A stretch of 64,000 nucleotides of DNA from an uncultured Bacteroidota bacterium (GCA_937872515.1 CALMSX010000116.1:1-64000), one strand, 5' to 3'. Shown: positions 35,576-44,836, counted from the first letter of the stretch. Made by a program: numbers and translations. Notes: generated by a model not told the origin, from the letters alone.

Positions 35576-36822
35576 ATATTTCTAGTCAGGTTTTGGATGA
35601 CCTTAAATTCGCTGAGAAAGACTTTGCCAATCACCCTGAACACGGTGTACATGGGTATGGCTAAAACCATGCCCAGGATGCCGCCCAATTTAGCACCGAT
35701 GAGTACAACCAGGAAAATTTCCAATGGATGCGCTTTGACACTCTTTGAAAAGATGATGGGTTGTAGTATAAAATTGTCAATGATCTGCATAATGATAAAC
35801 ACGCTTAGCACTCGGATCATTTCCGGCATCATTTCCGTATAAAAAGGTGCTGATGGGTTGGATGACAACGTAATGACTACCCCAAACAAAGCGCCAATGA
35901 TGGGTCCGATGTAAGGTATAACGTTGAGAATGGCTGCAAAAAAGGCAATGAGTAAGGCATTGTCGATGCCCATAACCCGCAGAGGTACTGCCACCAACAT
36001 TGTGACAATGGCCATTTGTAGCAGGATGCCTGAAAAATACCTGATGAGTAATTTGCTGGTTTGATCGATGGCATGGGCGGCTTTGGCCTCATATTCGTTG
36101 GGAACCAAAGATTGAATCATCTTGTAAAAGAGTCCCTGTTCTCTTAGAAAGAAAAATGAGATAAACAGAACGGATGAAATGCCCAGGATCAGGTTGCCAA
36201 AAGCACCTACGGTGGCATTAAAAAAATATTGGATCCTTGACGGATTAATATAGTAAACAAGGTTGCTTTTCAATTTTTCAAAAAAGTCCGGATTTTCTTC
36301 CTTGTCCGCTTCTTCCTTTTCTTGCGAAATGAGGTCGGAAGCATCCAGCTTTACGGTAATGACAATGTTTCCGGGTTGATTGGGCAGCAGGGAATCTGCC
36401 GGATAGGTGTGTTCAAAGATAAAATTATTATTGAGGCTGTCTTTTTTGGCAACGGGCGCTGATTTTTTTTTCGGCATCAAACCTTTATCAATGAGCCAGT
36501 TTTCCCAATCATGGATGGGCTGTTCAACACCACCAATCACTTTGGTGTAGTCAATTCTGGAAAGATACCGGGCCTGGTTGACAAGGGGAGGAATAAAGAT
36601 ATATAAGAGCAACCCTCCTATAAAAACAAAACTGCCCAGGGTAACAAAGGCGGCTCCGGACTTGCCCAGATAGGGTCGCAGGCGGGTAACCAGGGGAGCG
36701 CCAATCATGGATACTGCCCAGGCTACGATGACATAGGTTACAATATTGCTAAACCAATAAATGAGCACAGCCGCTACAGAAAGCGGAATCAGGGCAAGGA
36801 GGTATCTTAGATTAAATTTCAA
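35572..36822 (-). CDS. AI-2E family transporter
   Basis: 416 aa with about eight membrane helices and the characteristic long hydrophilic insert (about residues 110-205) after helix 3. The C-terminal half has GILLQMAIVTMLVA, LNVIPYIGPIIGALFGVVIT and ILGMVLAIPMYTVF, signatures of the family. Members export small molecules or ions (AI-2 in E. coli TqsA; Na+/H+ in others), so the substrate is unknown. It lies inside the long minus-strand operon. Confidence 0.88.
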   Translation of the reverse strand: MKFNLRYLLALIPLSVAAVLIYWFSNIVTYVIVAWAVSMIGAPLVTRLRPYLGKSGAAFVTLGSFVFIGGLLLYIFIPPLVNQARYLSRIDYTKVIGGVEQPIHDWENWLIDKGLMPKKKSAPVAKKDSLNNNFIFEHTYPADSLLPNQPGNIVITVKLDASDLISQEKEEADKEENPDFFEKLKSNLVYYINPSRIQYFFNATVGAFGNLILGISSVLFISFFFLREQGLFYKMIQSLVPNEYEAKAAHAIDQTSKLLIRYFSGILLQMAIVTMLVAVPLRVMGIDNALLIAFFAAILNVIPYIGPIIGALFGVVITLSSNPSAPFYTEMMPEMIRVLSVFIIMQIIDNFILQPIIFSKSVKAHPLEIFLVVLIGAKLGGILGMVLAIPMYTVFRVIGKVFLSEFKVIQNLTRNI

Positions 36823-36872
36823 TAGACTTTTTTACAAAAATAGGAAAAACTGAGCATCCTTTGTCAGTCATC

Positions 36873-37805
36873 TTAGCGGCGCCTCAAAAAGCGGAGATTG
36901 CGCTGCAAGCCTTCAAAGCCGGTTCGTTTTACGGGGGTATGCCCAAACCACTCCTCAAATTGGGATGGACTCAGGTCTTCCCAGCCTTTTTTATCCAGTG
37001 CCAGTACCTTGGGGTGGGGCTTAAATTCACTTTCATTGTGGGCCTGTGAAAAGCGATTCCACGGACATACCTGCTGGCAGATATCGCAGCCAAAGACCCA
37101 GTTTTCCATCAAACCTTCAAAAGAAGGCGGAATTTCATTTTTAAGTTCAATGGTAAGATAAGAAATGCACTTGGAACCATCCATCAAATATCCTTCCGGC
37201 GAAATGGCCTGGGTAGGGCAGGCTTCTATGCATCGCCTACATGTGCCGCAGTGGTCCTTTATGGGAAGGTCGTATGTAAGTTCCAGATCAATGATAATTT
37301 CACCTAAAAAAAACCAGGATCCCTTGGCCGGACTTATAAGCAGGGTGTTTTTACCCATCCAGCCCAGACCCGACCTCCTGGCCCAGTCACGCTCCAGGAT
37401 GGGGGCAGAATCTACAAAAACCCTGCCTTGAACATCACCCGCCAACAAACGAATTTCCTGAAACAGATTTTTTAGTTTTTTTCTGACCACCTTGTGATAA
37501 TCCTTGCCCAGGGCGTACATCGATATTTTGGGAGCATCCTCCTGCTCTTGATGATGGGGTGTAAAATAATTGTGCATCAGGCTTATGACCGTCTTAGCTC
37601 CAGGGACTAGCTTGGTTGGATCGGTGCGCAGATCAAAGTGATTTTCCATGTAGGCCATCTCGCCATGGTGGTTTTGGTTGAGCCAGTTTTCCAAATTTCT
37701 GGCTTCTTCATCCATAAACTCGGCCTTTGCCAAAGCAATGCCCGAAAAACCGAGATCCTTGGCTTTTTGTTTGATCTGGAGGGTCAATGCTTGCTTAGAC
37801 GTCAT
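36873..37805 (-). CDS. queG: Epoxyqueuosine reductase
   Basis: This 310-aa cobalamin- and iron-sulfur enzyme makes the last step of queuosine synthesis in tRNA. The catalytic Asp is in RVFVDSAPILERDWA (about residue 132). The first [4Fe-4S] cluster Cys are in CGTCRRCIEACPTQ (186-196) and the second in CDICQQVCPWN (240-247) with Cys213. Its relation to the same pathway's tgt gene, two genes upstream, supports the call. It overlaps galK by 11 bp. Confidence 0.95.
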   Translation of the reverse strand: MTSKQALTLQIKQKAKDLGFSGIALAKAEFMDEEARNLENWLNQNHHGEMAYMENHFDLRTDPTKLVPGAKTVISLMHNYFTPHHQEQEDAPKISMYALGKDYHKVVRKKLKNLFQEIRLLAGDVQGRVFVDSAPILERDWARRSGLGWMGKNTLLISPAKGSWFFLGEIIIDLELTYDLPIKDHCGTCRRCIEACPTQAISPEGYLMDGSKCISYLTIELKNEIPPSFEGLMENWVFGCDICQQVCPWNRFSQAHNESEFKPHPKVLALDKKGWEDLSPSQFEEWFGHTPVKRTGFEGLQRNLRFLRRR

Positions 37806-38931
37806 GACAGATCAGTCCCTGTGCAGGGTGTACCACAAAGGATGCTGGAAAATGTCCAAATTTTTTTTCATATGCCGACTGGATGCCCTTGATCTCTTCT
37901 GCATTCAATTCCTGGATCAGGTGGATGGTACAACCACCAAATCCACCTCCCATCATTCGTGACCCAAAAATAGAGCTGGATTTGGACGCCAGTTGTTGCA
38001 GATAATCGAGTTCGGGGCAGCTTACCTCGTACAGATCTCTCAGGCTTTGATGGCTTTGATCCAAAAGGCGCCCGGCACTTCGGATATCACCGATGGTGGC
38101 ACTAAGCTCAAAGGCAAGCACCCTTTTGTTTTCTGAAACAACGTGCAGCGCCCTGTTGTAAGCCTTACTTCCTTTTTCCAGTACTTGTTCTATTTGACTT
38201 ACCTCCGCATCCCGCAGGGTTTTTAAGTGCGGAAAGTGCTTTTGTAGCTGGTCCAGGGCGGATTCAGCTTCTGCCCTTCTTTCATTGTACGCAGTGAAGG
38301 CAAGGTTGTGTTTGACACCTGTATTGATCAATAGAAACTGCCACGATTCAGGCAGGGCAATGGCTTTGTGTTGCATGGTGCGACAATCCAATAGCATGGC
38401 ACTGCCTATCTGACCGTTACAAATAGCGTATTGATCCATTTTACCCCCTCGCACTCCGGTGCCGTGTTCAATGGCTGAAGCCCATAGTACTTTGTCAAGG
38501 GGGCTGAGTCCAAGCTGATAATACTGATCAAAGGTTTCAATCAAGCCGCAACACAAAGCGGAAGATGACGATACGCCAGCTCCCATGGGCAAATCTCCTC
38601 CAAAAACAATGTTGGGTATTTTTGTGATTTGGTACTTCTTTTTGATATCCTGTATTAAGCCGTAAACATAGAGCTGCCAGCTCCCTTTGTCAGGTACGGC
38701 ACCATAAACATAATCTTCATCAAAATCGAGGCTAATTATTTTTCCTTCACTGCTTTCAGAAGGGCCGGCACAAAAATGAATGCCGGTATCGATGGCAAAG
38801 GGCATGACATAGCCCTCGTGGTAATCAGTGTGTTCCCCAATGATATTGGCTCTGCCGGCAGCTGAAACAAAAACTGTGGGTCGGCCATAATGAGAGGAGA
38901 AGTATTCAAAAACAGCTGGAGCGCGGTGCAT
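37795..38931 (-). CDS. galK: Galactokinase
   Basis: GHMP kinase that phosphorylates galactose at C1 in the Leloir pathway. About 378 aa from MHRAPAVFEYFSSHYGRP. The galactokinase signature GRANIIGEHTDYHEGYVMP, the ATP loop LPMGAGVSSSSALCC and the motif MMGGGFGGCTIHL are all present. The chosen start is 1 bp after the tgt stop; a longer frame from 38982 would overlap tgt. No galT or galE is nearby. Confidence 0.95.
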   Translation of the reverse strand: MHRAPAVFEYFSSHYGRPTVFVSAAGRANIIGEHTDYHEGYVMPFAIDTGIHFCAGPSESSEGKIISLDFDEDYVYGAVPDKGSWQLYVYGLIQDIKKKYQITKIPNIVFGGDLPMGAGVSSSSALCCGLIETFDQYYQLGLSPLDKVLWASAIEHGTGVRGGKMDQYAICNGQIGSAMLLDCRTMQHKAIALPESWQFLLINTGVKHNLAFTAYNERRAEAESALDQLQKHFPHLKTLRDAEVSQIEQVLEKGSKAYNRALHVVSENKRVLAFELSATIGDIRSAGRLLDQSHQSLRDLYEVSCPELDYLQQLASKSSSIFGSRMMGGGFGGCTIHLIQELNAEEIKGIQSAYEKKFGHFPASFVVHPAQGLICHDV

Positions 38932-38932
38932 A

Positions 38933-40060
38933 TTATAATTTTTGACGCAGAGTGGGAATGATGTGATTTTTCCATGCCGCAAATTCTCCGGCGATGATTT
39001 TTACGCGGGCTGTTTCTACCAGCCAAAGGAAAAAGCAAAGATTGTGCAAACTGGCAATTTGTAAGGCCAACATTTCACCCGCCTGAAATAGGTGGCGAAG
39101 GTAGGCTTTGCTGTGTTTTTGACTCAAATGACTGGTGCTCCTTGAATCAATAGCACTCAGGTCATCCTTCCACTTGGCGTTTTTGATGTGGATGACTCCT
39201 TCACTTGTGTACAATATGCCGTGGCGTGCATTTCTGGTAGGCAAAACACAGTCAAAAAAATCGATGCCCAATGCAATGCTTTCGAGTATGTTTTCAGGCA
39301 GACCCACACCCATCAAATACCTGGGCTTGTCATAAGGCAAGATGCCACATACCAATTCGGTCATGGCATACATGTCTTCGTGGGGCTCGCCTACAGAAAG
39401 TCCACCAATGGCATTCATGGCTCTGTTGCATGAGGCTACAAATTCAGCCGATTCTTTTCTGAGCTCCGGATAGGTGCTGCCTTGTACTATTGGGGCAAAA
39501 ATTTGATCGTAACCATATTTACTTTCGGTTTCGTCAAACCGGCTGATGCAGCGATTTAGCCAACGGTGGGTCATGCCCATCGACCTTTTGGCGTATTGAA
39601 AATCGCAGGGATAGGGTGTGCACTCATCAAAGGCCATTACGATATCGGCGCCGATGGTCCGTTGTATATCCATCACATTTTCAGGGGTGAAAAGGTGGTA
39701 AGAACCATCTATGTGACTTTGAAATTTGACGCCTTCCTCTTTAATCTTACGCATACCACTTAGGGAGTACACCTGATACCCTCCACTGTCGGTAAGCATA
39801 GGCTTGTTCCAGGCGATAAAGCGATGCAGTCCGCCCGCTCTTTCAAGAATTTCAAGGCCCGGACGAAGATAGAGGTGGTAGGTATTACCCAAAATAATCT
39901 GGGCCTTTACCTCATCATTGAGCTCGTGTTGGTGGATTCCTTTAACACTGCCCTGGGTGCCAACAGGCATAAAAATAGGAGTGAGTATATCTCCATGTCC
40001 GGTTTGCATTACTCCGGCCCTGGCACCGCTGGAAGGGTCTTTGGCTTTAATTGAAAACAT
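38933..40060 (-). CDS. tgt: Queuine/preQ1 tRNA-ribosyltransferase lacking zinc cysteines
   Basis: This 375-aa enzyme swaps guanine 34 of tRNA for preQ1. Catalytic Asp motifs are LTDSGGYQVYSLSG and FFDCVLPTRNARHG; GGLSVGEPHEDM has the Val of bacterial preQ1-using enzymes. The usual CxCxxC zinc motif before SRAYLRHL is replaced: serines stand at positions 308, 310 and 313 (RSTSHLSQKHSKAYLRHL), though the His (SLHNL, 339) remains. So the structural zinc is probably absent. Located 12 bp after rodA, with queG two genes further. Confidence 0.94.
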   Translation of the reverse strand: MFSIKAKDPSSGARAGVMQTGHGDILTPIFMPVGTQGSVKGIHQHELNDEVKAQIILGNTYHLYLRPGLEILERAGGLHRFIAWNKPMLTDSGGYQVYSLSGMRKIKEEGVKFQSHIDGSYHLFTPENVMDIQRTIGADIVMAFDECTPYPCDFQYAKRSMGMTHRWLNRCISRFDETESKYGYDQIFAPIVQGSTYPELRKESAEFVASCNRAMNAIGGLSVGEPHEDMYAMTELVCGILPYDKPRYLMGVGLPENILESIALGIDFFDCVLPTRNARHGILYTSEGVIHIKNAKWKDDLSAIDSRSTSHLSQKHSKAYLRHLFQAGEMLALQIASLHNLCFFLWLVETARVKIIAGEFAAWKNHIIPTLRQKL

Positions 40061-40072
40061 ACAATAATAAAA

Positions 40073-41476
40073 TTAAGATCGGTATCTGGAAGCATCCATC
40101 CTGATAAGGACACTAATCATGACACTAAAGATAAGCAATGAAGTACCACCCCTACTGAGCAAGGGCAAGGGAATACCAATGATGGGCATGAGTCCCATGG
40201 TCATTCCAATATTGACAAAAGTATGGACAAAGAGGATGCCCGCAATGCCATAAGCATAATTTCTGATGAACTCTAACTTGGCTCTTTCTGCAACAACCAC
40301 CGATCGGATGATGAGTAAGACAAAAAGCACAATGACCGAAGCCGTGCCTATAAAGCCCTGTTCTTCTCCTACAATGGAAAAAATAAAGTCGGTCGACTGT
40401 TCGGGTACATAATTGAGTTTGGTCATTTCTCCATTAAGAAAACCTTTACCTGCAAATCCTCCTGAACCGATGGCCAGCTTGGACTGGATGAGGTTGTAAA
40501 GGGGACCTCTGGGATCGCATTTTTCAGGTCTGAGCCAGATGTTGATTCGCTCCTGCTGGTGCGGTTTCAAGACATTGTCAAACACATATTGGGTGGTATA
40601 CGAAAGACCGATGGTTAGAAAGGCAGAAACCAGAATCAACGTTAACACTCTGAATTGTCTTTCTTTAACCGACAAAAAAGTGGTAATCAGGGTACCCGTA
40701 GCAGGTACCATCCAAACTACCGGAGGATATTGATACTTAAAGGCTATGATGGAGGCAGTAATTGAGACTACTGCAATGGCGACAGTCCTGGGAGAAAATT
40801 CGAAATTAAAAAGTAGAAAAAGATAGGCAGCAAACAGAGAGAGGACTAAAATAAAAAAGGGGCTAAAAGTGAGTGAAAACACAAAAATGCCAATCAGGGA
40901 AAAGGCCAGAACATACACCAGGCCTGAAAGACCTTTGCGGTAAAGCAGCATAAAAAACGACATAAAAACCAAGGCACTTCCCGCATCGGGTTGAAGCATA
41001 ATCAACAGAATGGGCACTGTAAAAATGGAAATGGCCGTAAGCAATACCTTATTGTCTCGTAAGTTGTTTTTGTTAAAACTCAAATAACTTGCAAGGGCCA
41101 AAGCAGTACAAAACTTAGCCACTTCAGATGGCTGAAAAGATCCAACCCCCAGATCATACCATGATTTATTACCCTTGATCTCCACCCCTAAAAAAGGGAC
41201 ACCGGCCAAAAGGATCAGAGAAATAACATAAAAAGGAATAGAAAAGGTATTCCAGAAATTCCATTCTATGGTAAGCGTTGCCACAAAAACCAAAAGGCTG
41301 ATTAAGACCCACATAGACTGTTTGCCAATCTCAGTGGTAAAATCAAGAAAGGCAAAGGGGCGGGTCTCATCGTAGGTAGAGGAATACAACATTAACCAAC
41401 CAATAAGCACAAGACTCACGTAAAGAGAGAGCAGCAGCCAGTCGAGTCCTTTGTTTTTGATGGCGGTCTGGGCCAT
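40073..41476 (-). CDS. rodA: Rod-shape peptidoglycan polymerase RodA
   Basis: 467-aa SEDS-family membrane glycosyltransferase for cell-wall elongation. Family segments: GVEIKGNKSWYDLGVGSFQPSEVAKF, MLQPDAGSALVF, GSGGFAGKGFLNGEMTKLNYVPEQSTDFIFS and GIPLPLLSRGGTSLL. A long hydrophobic insert near residues 185-300 makes it bigger than E. coli RodA (370 aa), as common in Bacteroidota. The start overlaps the SPOR gene stop by 1 bp. Confidence 0.96.
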   Translation of the reverse strand: MAQTAIKNKGLDWLLLSLYVSLVLIGWLMLYSSTYDETRPFAFLDFTTEIGKQSMWVLISLLVFVATLTIEWNFWNTFSIPFYVISLILLAGVPFLGVEIKGNKSWYDLGVGSFQPSEVAKFCTALALASYLSFNKNNLRDNKVLLTAISIFTVPILLIMLQPDAGSALVFMSFFMLLYRKGLSGLVYVLAFSLIGIFVFSLTFSPFFILVLSLFAAYLFLLFNFEFSPRTVAIAVVSITASIIAFKYQYPPVVWMVPATGTLITTFLSVKERQFRVLTLILVSAFLTIGLSYTTQYVFDNVLKPHQQERINIWLRPEKCDPRGPLYNLIQSKLAIGSGGFAGKGFLNGEMTKLNYVPEQSTDFIFSIVGEEQGFIGTASVIVLFVLLIIRSVVVAERAKLEFIRNYAYGIAGILFVHTFVNIGMTMGLMPIIGIPLPLLSRGGTSLLIFSVMISVLIRMDASRYRS

Positions 41477-41895
41477 TAATAGGGAATTAAGTCATATTTC
41501 TGAATATCGTCCTGTACAGGGATGGCGGCGGGAAATTCCTTTTTTATTTCAGTGAGGAATTGCATCATTTCATTTTTAGTGCGGTAGGCCCCGACCCTGA
41601 TGTGGTAGTAGGGACTAACGTGTTTCCATGCAGAGGGCACACCCGGATAAAGTGCAGCAAAACGGCCCCTGATGTTTTCCATTTCCCTTCTGTCGTCGGT
41701 AGAAATGATCTGGATGCGCCAACCTCTGATGGTAGGTTCTGCCCTGTTTTTTGCAATAAAATTTTCAAAAGCCCTGCTTACGGAGGCTTGTTCTTCAAAT
41801 ACCACTTTGCCCGGAGCTTGTGCATAGGCTGTCAAATTGACCACAAATGTCAATAAAATAACCAGCAGGACTTTTTGGATGATACTAGTAAACAT
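41476..41895 (-). CDS. SPOR-domain periplasmic protein
   Basis: 139 aa with signal peptide MFTSIIQKVLLVILLTFVVNLTAYAQ. The mature part RGWRIQIISTDDRREMENIRGRFAALYP ... YYHIRVGAYRTKNEMMQFLTEIKKEFP is a SPOR domain, which binds denuded glycan strands of peptidoglycan at division sites. Coupled to rodA (1-bp overlap), so both act in wall growth. A perfect -7 box lies only 3 bases before the ATG and there is no later start codon, so the mRNA is probably leaderless or nearly so. Confidence 0.85.
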   Translation of the reverse strand: MFTSIIQKVLLVILLTFVVNLTAYAQAPGKVVFEEQASVSRAFENFIAKNRAEPTIRGWRIQIISTDDRREMENIRGRFAALYPGVPSAWKHVSPYYHIRVGAYRTKNEMMQFLTEIKKEFPAAIPVQDDIQKYDLIPY

Positions 41896-41898
41896 GGT

Positions 41899-41907
41899 GC
41901 AAAGGTA
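41899..41907 (-). promoter_or_regulatory. -7 box at the head of the rodA operon
   Basis: TACCTTTGC on the minus strand. The predicted transcription start (near 41896) is adjacent to the ATG at 41895. Confidence 0.55.
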
Positions 41908-41930
41908 AAGAAATTAAGGGAAAACTATGG

Positions 41931-42206
41931 TTAATGACTTTTAGGGTGATTGCCGCTTTGGTCGTATTTTTTTTCATTTTTGGGTACCGGGTCATTACCC
42001 ATGCCTCCCCAGGGATGGCATCTGCCTATTCTGCGCAAGCCAAGCCAGGTGCCTTTGATTGGACCCCATTCTTCAACGGCCTGGATCATGTAGTGGCTGC
42101 AGGTGGGGTTGTAACGGCAGTTTTTTCCCAATAAAGGACTAAGAAAAATCTGGTACATCCTTACAGGGCCAATGATGAGGTATTTAAAAAACTGCCCAAT
42201 CTTCAT
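41931..42206 (-). CDS. yidD: Membrane protein insertion efficiency factor YidD
   Basis: 91 aa from MKIGQFFKYLIIGPVRMYQIF; the frame is open earlier to 42275 but the family starts here. The three conserved cysteines are visible in LGKNCRYNPTCSHYMIQAV and GRCHPWGG. YidD is a small membrane-associated helper for YidC-dependent insertion. The last 20 residues are hydrophilic and variable. Confidence 0.93.
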   Translation of the reverse strand: MKIGQFFKYLIIGPVRMYQIFLSPLLGKNCRYNPTCSHYMIQAVEEWGPIKGTWLGLRRIGRCHPWGGMGNDPVPKNEKKYDQSGNHPKSH

Positions 42207-42507
42207 GCGGAGAAATGATTTTGTGGTAATAAATCTTCTACCTCGCCTAACAAAAAAGAGAGCAAAAAAATTCAATCTTTATTCGAATCTTAAAATATGC
42301 AGCGTTTTCTGCCATCGACCGCAATTATTATGCTGAACAACAGTCTGTTAAACTTTATTAAACCCAAAATGTTACTAACGAAATACCATTTTTCAGGCTT
42401 TGTCAAAGGTTCCATTTTCTACATTTTTTTGAACATCAACAGCAAGTTATCAGAAGAAGGGCCTTTCAAAGTTGAAAGAATGGTAATTTTGCCAACCAAA
42501 TCAACAA
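42207..42507. other. Intergenic region between yidD and fni
   Basis: I see no supported gene in these 300 bases. It contains the divergent upstream regions and the fni promoter box at 42484-42492. A short open frame on the plus strand (42297-42548) looks incidental. Confidence 0.5.
42484..42492 (+). promoter_or_regulatory. -7 box of the fni-mvaA operon
   Basis: TAATTTTGC, fitting TAnnTTTGC, with a predicted leader of about 13 bases before the ATG at 42508. Confidence 0.5.
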
Positions 42508-43530
42508 ATGCAAGACCAGGATCCAACCGCATCATCGAGGAAAAATGACCACATAGCACTGGCTTTTGAGTCACAAACCCCTATGGCTGACGACCGTTTT
42601 GAGTATGAGCCCCTGTTTTCAGGAAATACACCCGATACCCAAAAGCTGGCATGCCATTTTGCAGGCTTTGACTTTGGGGCACCGCTATGGGTATCCAGCA
42701 TGACCGGAGGTACCGAAAAAGCAAGGCACATCAATCATAACCTGGCTGCCATGTGCAAAGAATTTGCCTTGGGTATGGGTATGGGCTCATGCAGGTCATT
42801 GTTGTACGACGATCGGTTTTTTGAAGATTTTAATGTAAGACCCCTGATGGGCGACCGCCCTTTGTACGCAAACCTCGGTGTAGCACAAATTGAGGCCTTG
42901 CTCAAGGAAGGTGAGGAACAACGGATGGTTGATCTGGTGGGTAAATTAAGCGCTGACGGGCTAATCGTGCACATCAATCCGCTGCAGGAATGGTTCCAAC
43001 CGGAGGGTGACCGCTATGTTGAGCCACCTTTAAAGACCATAGAATTGTTGTTGAAAAAGACCGGACTCCGGCTTATTGTGAAAGAAGTAGGGCATGGCAT
43101 GGGACCTGCAAGTTTGGCAGCACTGATGCAATTGCCACTGGATGCCATTGAATTTGCTGCCTTTGGGGGCACTAATTTTTCAAAGCTGGAAATGATGCGG
43201 GATACTACAGGGCAGGCAGCTCAAAAGTCAGCAATGGCTTATGTAGGCCACACCGCAGCTGAGATGGTGGCCTTTGTCAATGAGATCATGGAAAAGGGTC
43301 CTGTAGCTTGCAATCAGGTGATTATTTCGGGTGGTGTCGGTTCCTTTTTGGATGGCATCTACCTGGTTGACCGGTGCAAGGCCACGGCCATTTACGGACA
43401 AGCCTCGGCCTTTTTAAAACAGGCACTGGGTAGCTATGAGCAGCTCCGACAGTACGCCGGTACACAAATAGAAGGTATGGCCATGGCCCGCCAGTTTTTG
43501 AAACATAAAAATCAGGGGAGCAATGGCTAA
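42508..43530 (+). CDS. fni: Type 2 isopentenyl-diphosphate delta-isomerase
   Basis: This FMN- and NADPH-dependent enzyme interconverts isopentenyl and dimethylallyl diphosphate. 340 aa. Motifs: SSRKNDHIALAF, FGAPLWVSSMTGGTEKA, YANLGVAQIEALL, LIVHINPLQEWFQPEGD (conserved Gln of the active site) and VKEVGHGMG. It overlaps the HMG-CoA reductase gene by 8 bp, making a mevalonate-pathway operon. Confidence 0.95.
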   Translation: MQDQDPTASSRKNDHIALAFESQTPMADDRFEYEPLFSGNTPDTQKLACHFAGFDFGAPLWVSSMTGGTEKARHINHNLAAMCKEFALGMGMGSCRSLLYDDRFFEDFNVRPLMGDRPLYANLGVAQIEALLKEGEEQRMVDLVGKLSADGLIVHINPLQEWFQPEGDRYVEPPLKTIELLLKKTGLRLIVKEVGHGMGPASLAALMQLPLDAIEFAAFGGTNFSKLEMMRDTTGQAAQKSAMAYVGHTAAEMVAFVNEIMEKGPVACNQVIISGGVGSFLDGIYLVDRCKATAIYGQASAFLKQALGSYEQLRQYAGTQIEGMAMARQFLKHKNQGSNG

Positions 43531-44836
43531 ATCAATAGCTGGATTTTCAAAACTTTCCAAGGCAGAAAAAATAGGATGGCTGGCTGAAAATTATTGCGGT
43601 GGCGATAAAGATGCGGCGGCTGTTCTTGCCCAATATAAGCTCAGTGATGAAAGTTTACAAAAGCTGCACGACGGTTTTAGTGAAAACACCATCGGCAACT
43701 TTATTCTGCCTATGGGCATTGCACCCAATTTTCTGATTGATGGTAAGATGTACGCAGTGCCCATGGTCATTGAAGAAAGCAGTGTGGTAGCAGCAGCATC
43801 TTCGGCAGCCAAATTTTGGCAAAGCAGGGGAGGCTTTCACACCCAAATCATAGATACCCAAAAAGTAGGACACATCAGCTTTACCTGGGGAGGCGACTTT
43901 CAAACCTTACAGCATTTTGAAGAAGAGATAAGACAAGATCTGATTCAACACAGTGCCCACCTCACAGCCAATATGGAAGCACGAGGTGGTGGCCTTCGCA
44001 AGCTGTATTTTAAGCAGGTGGATGGCATGGACCATACCTATCAACTGATGGCTGAATTTGAAACATGCAATAGCATGGGGGCCAACTTTATCAATACAGT
44101 TTTAGAAACATATGCCTCCTGCCTTGAGATCTGGTTTGAACAAAAGGCGGAGCTTACAGAAAAGTATGGCCCATTACAAATAGTAATGTCTATACTGTCT
44201 AACTACACCCCAGAGTGTGTGGTAAAGGCATGGGTTACCTGTCCGATCAGTGAGTTGACCATCAGCACTAATGAGGCTGAAGATATTCTGGCTTTGTCTA
44301 AAAAGTTCAAAACCGCTGTTGACATCGCGCGTTCAGATGTGTTCAGGGCCACTACCCACAACAAGGGGATTTACAACGGCATCGATGCTGTGGTAATGGC
44401 CACAGGCAACGACTTCCGGGCCATTGAGGCATCGGGTCATGCCTATGCTGCCAGAAGTGGTAAATACCGCAGCTTGTCGAGGTGCGAGTTGACAGATGAC
44501 AGCTTTTATTTTGAATTGGAAGTGCCACTGGCATTGGGCACTGTTGGGGGGCTTACGGCCTTACATCCCTTATCAAAGTTGGCCCTCGAACTTTTGGGCA
44601 ACCCTGATGCAACCACCCTCATGTCTATCATTGCCAGCACAGGCTTGGCACAAAACTTTGCTGCCTTAAGGAGCCTGGTTACCACGGGGATTCAAAAAGG
44701 ACATATGAAGATGCACTTAAAAAACATCCTGGCCCATCTAGCTGCCAGTGAAGAGCAGGCGTTGGCTGCTGTTGACTATTTTTCTGATAAAGTGGTTTCG
44801 CACAAGGCGGTGAGAGATTATTTGGAATCCCATTAA
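43523..44836 (+). CDS. mvaA: Class II hydroxymethylglutaryl-CoA reductase
   Basis: 437 aa; reduces HMG-CoA to mevalonate (family name 'degradative', but next to fni a biosynthetic role is likely). Class II motifs: MEARGGGLRKLYFKQVDGMD, ETCNSMGANFINT, GIDAVVMATGNDFRAIEA, HAYAARSGKYRSLSR and LALGTVGGLTALHPL. Catalytic Glu, Lys and Asp positions appear present. The stop overlaps the convergent AraC gene by 4 bp. Confidence 0.95.
   Translation: MAKSIAGFSKLSKAEKIGWLAENYCGGDKDAAAVLAQYKLSDESLQKLHDGFSENTIGNFILPMGIAPNFLIDGKMYAVPMVIEESSVVAAASSAAKFWQSRGGFHTQIIDTQKVGHISFTWGGDFQTLQHFEEEIRQDLIQHSAHLTANMEARGGGLRKLYFKQVDGMDHTYQLMAEFETCNSMGANFINTVLETYASCLEIWFEQKAELTEKYGPLQIVMSILSNYTPECVVKAWVTCPISELTISTNEAEDILALSKKFKTAVDIARSDVFRATTHNKGIYNGIDAVVMATGNDFRAIEASGHAYAARSGKYRSLSRCELTDDSFYFELEVPLALGTVGGLTALHPLSKLALELLGNPDATTLMSIIASTGLAQNFAALRSLVTTGIQKGHMKMHLKNILAHLAASEEQALAAVDYFSDKVVSHKAVRDYLESH

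Noticed and set aside
42297..42548. An 83-codon frame upstream of fni
   Set aside because: It overlaps the fni promoter and start in another frame and has no ribosome-site or family resemblance.
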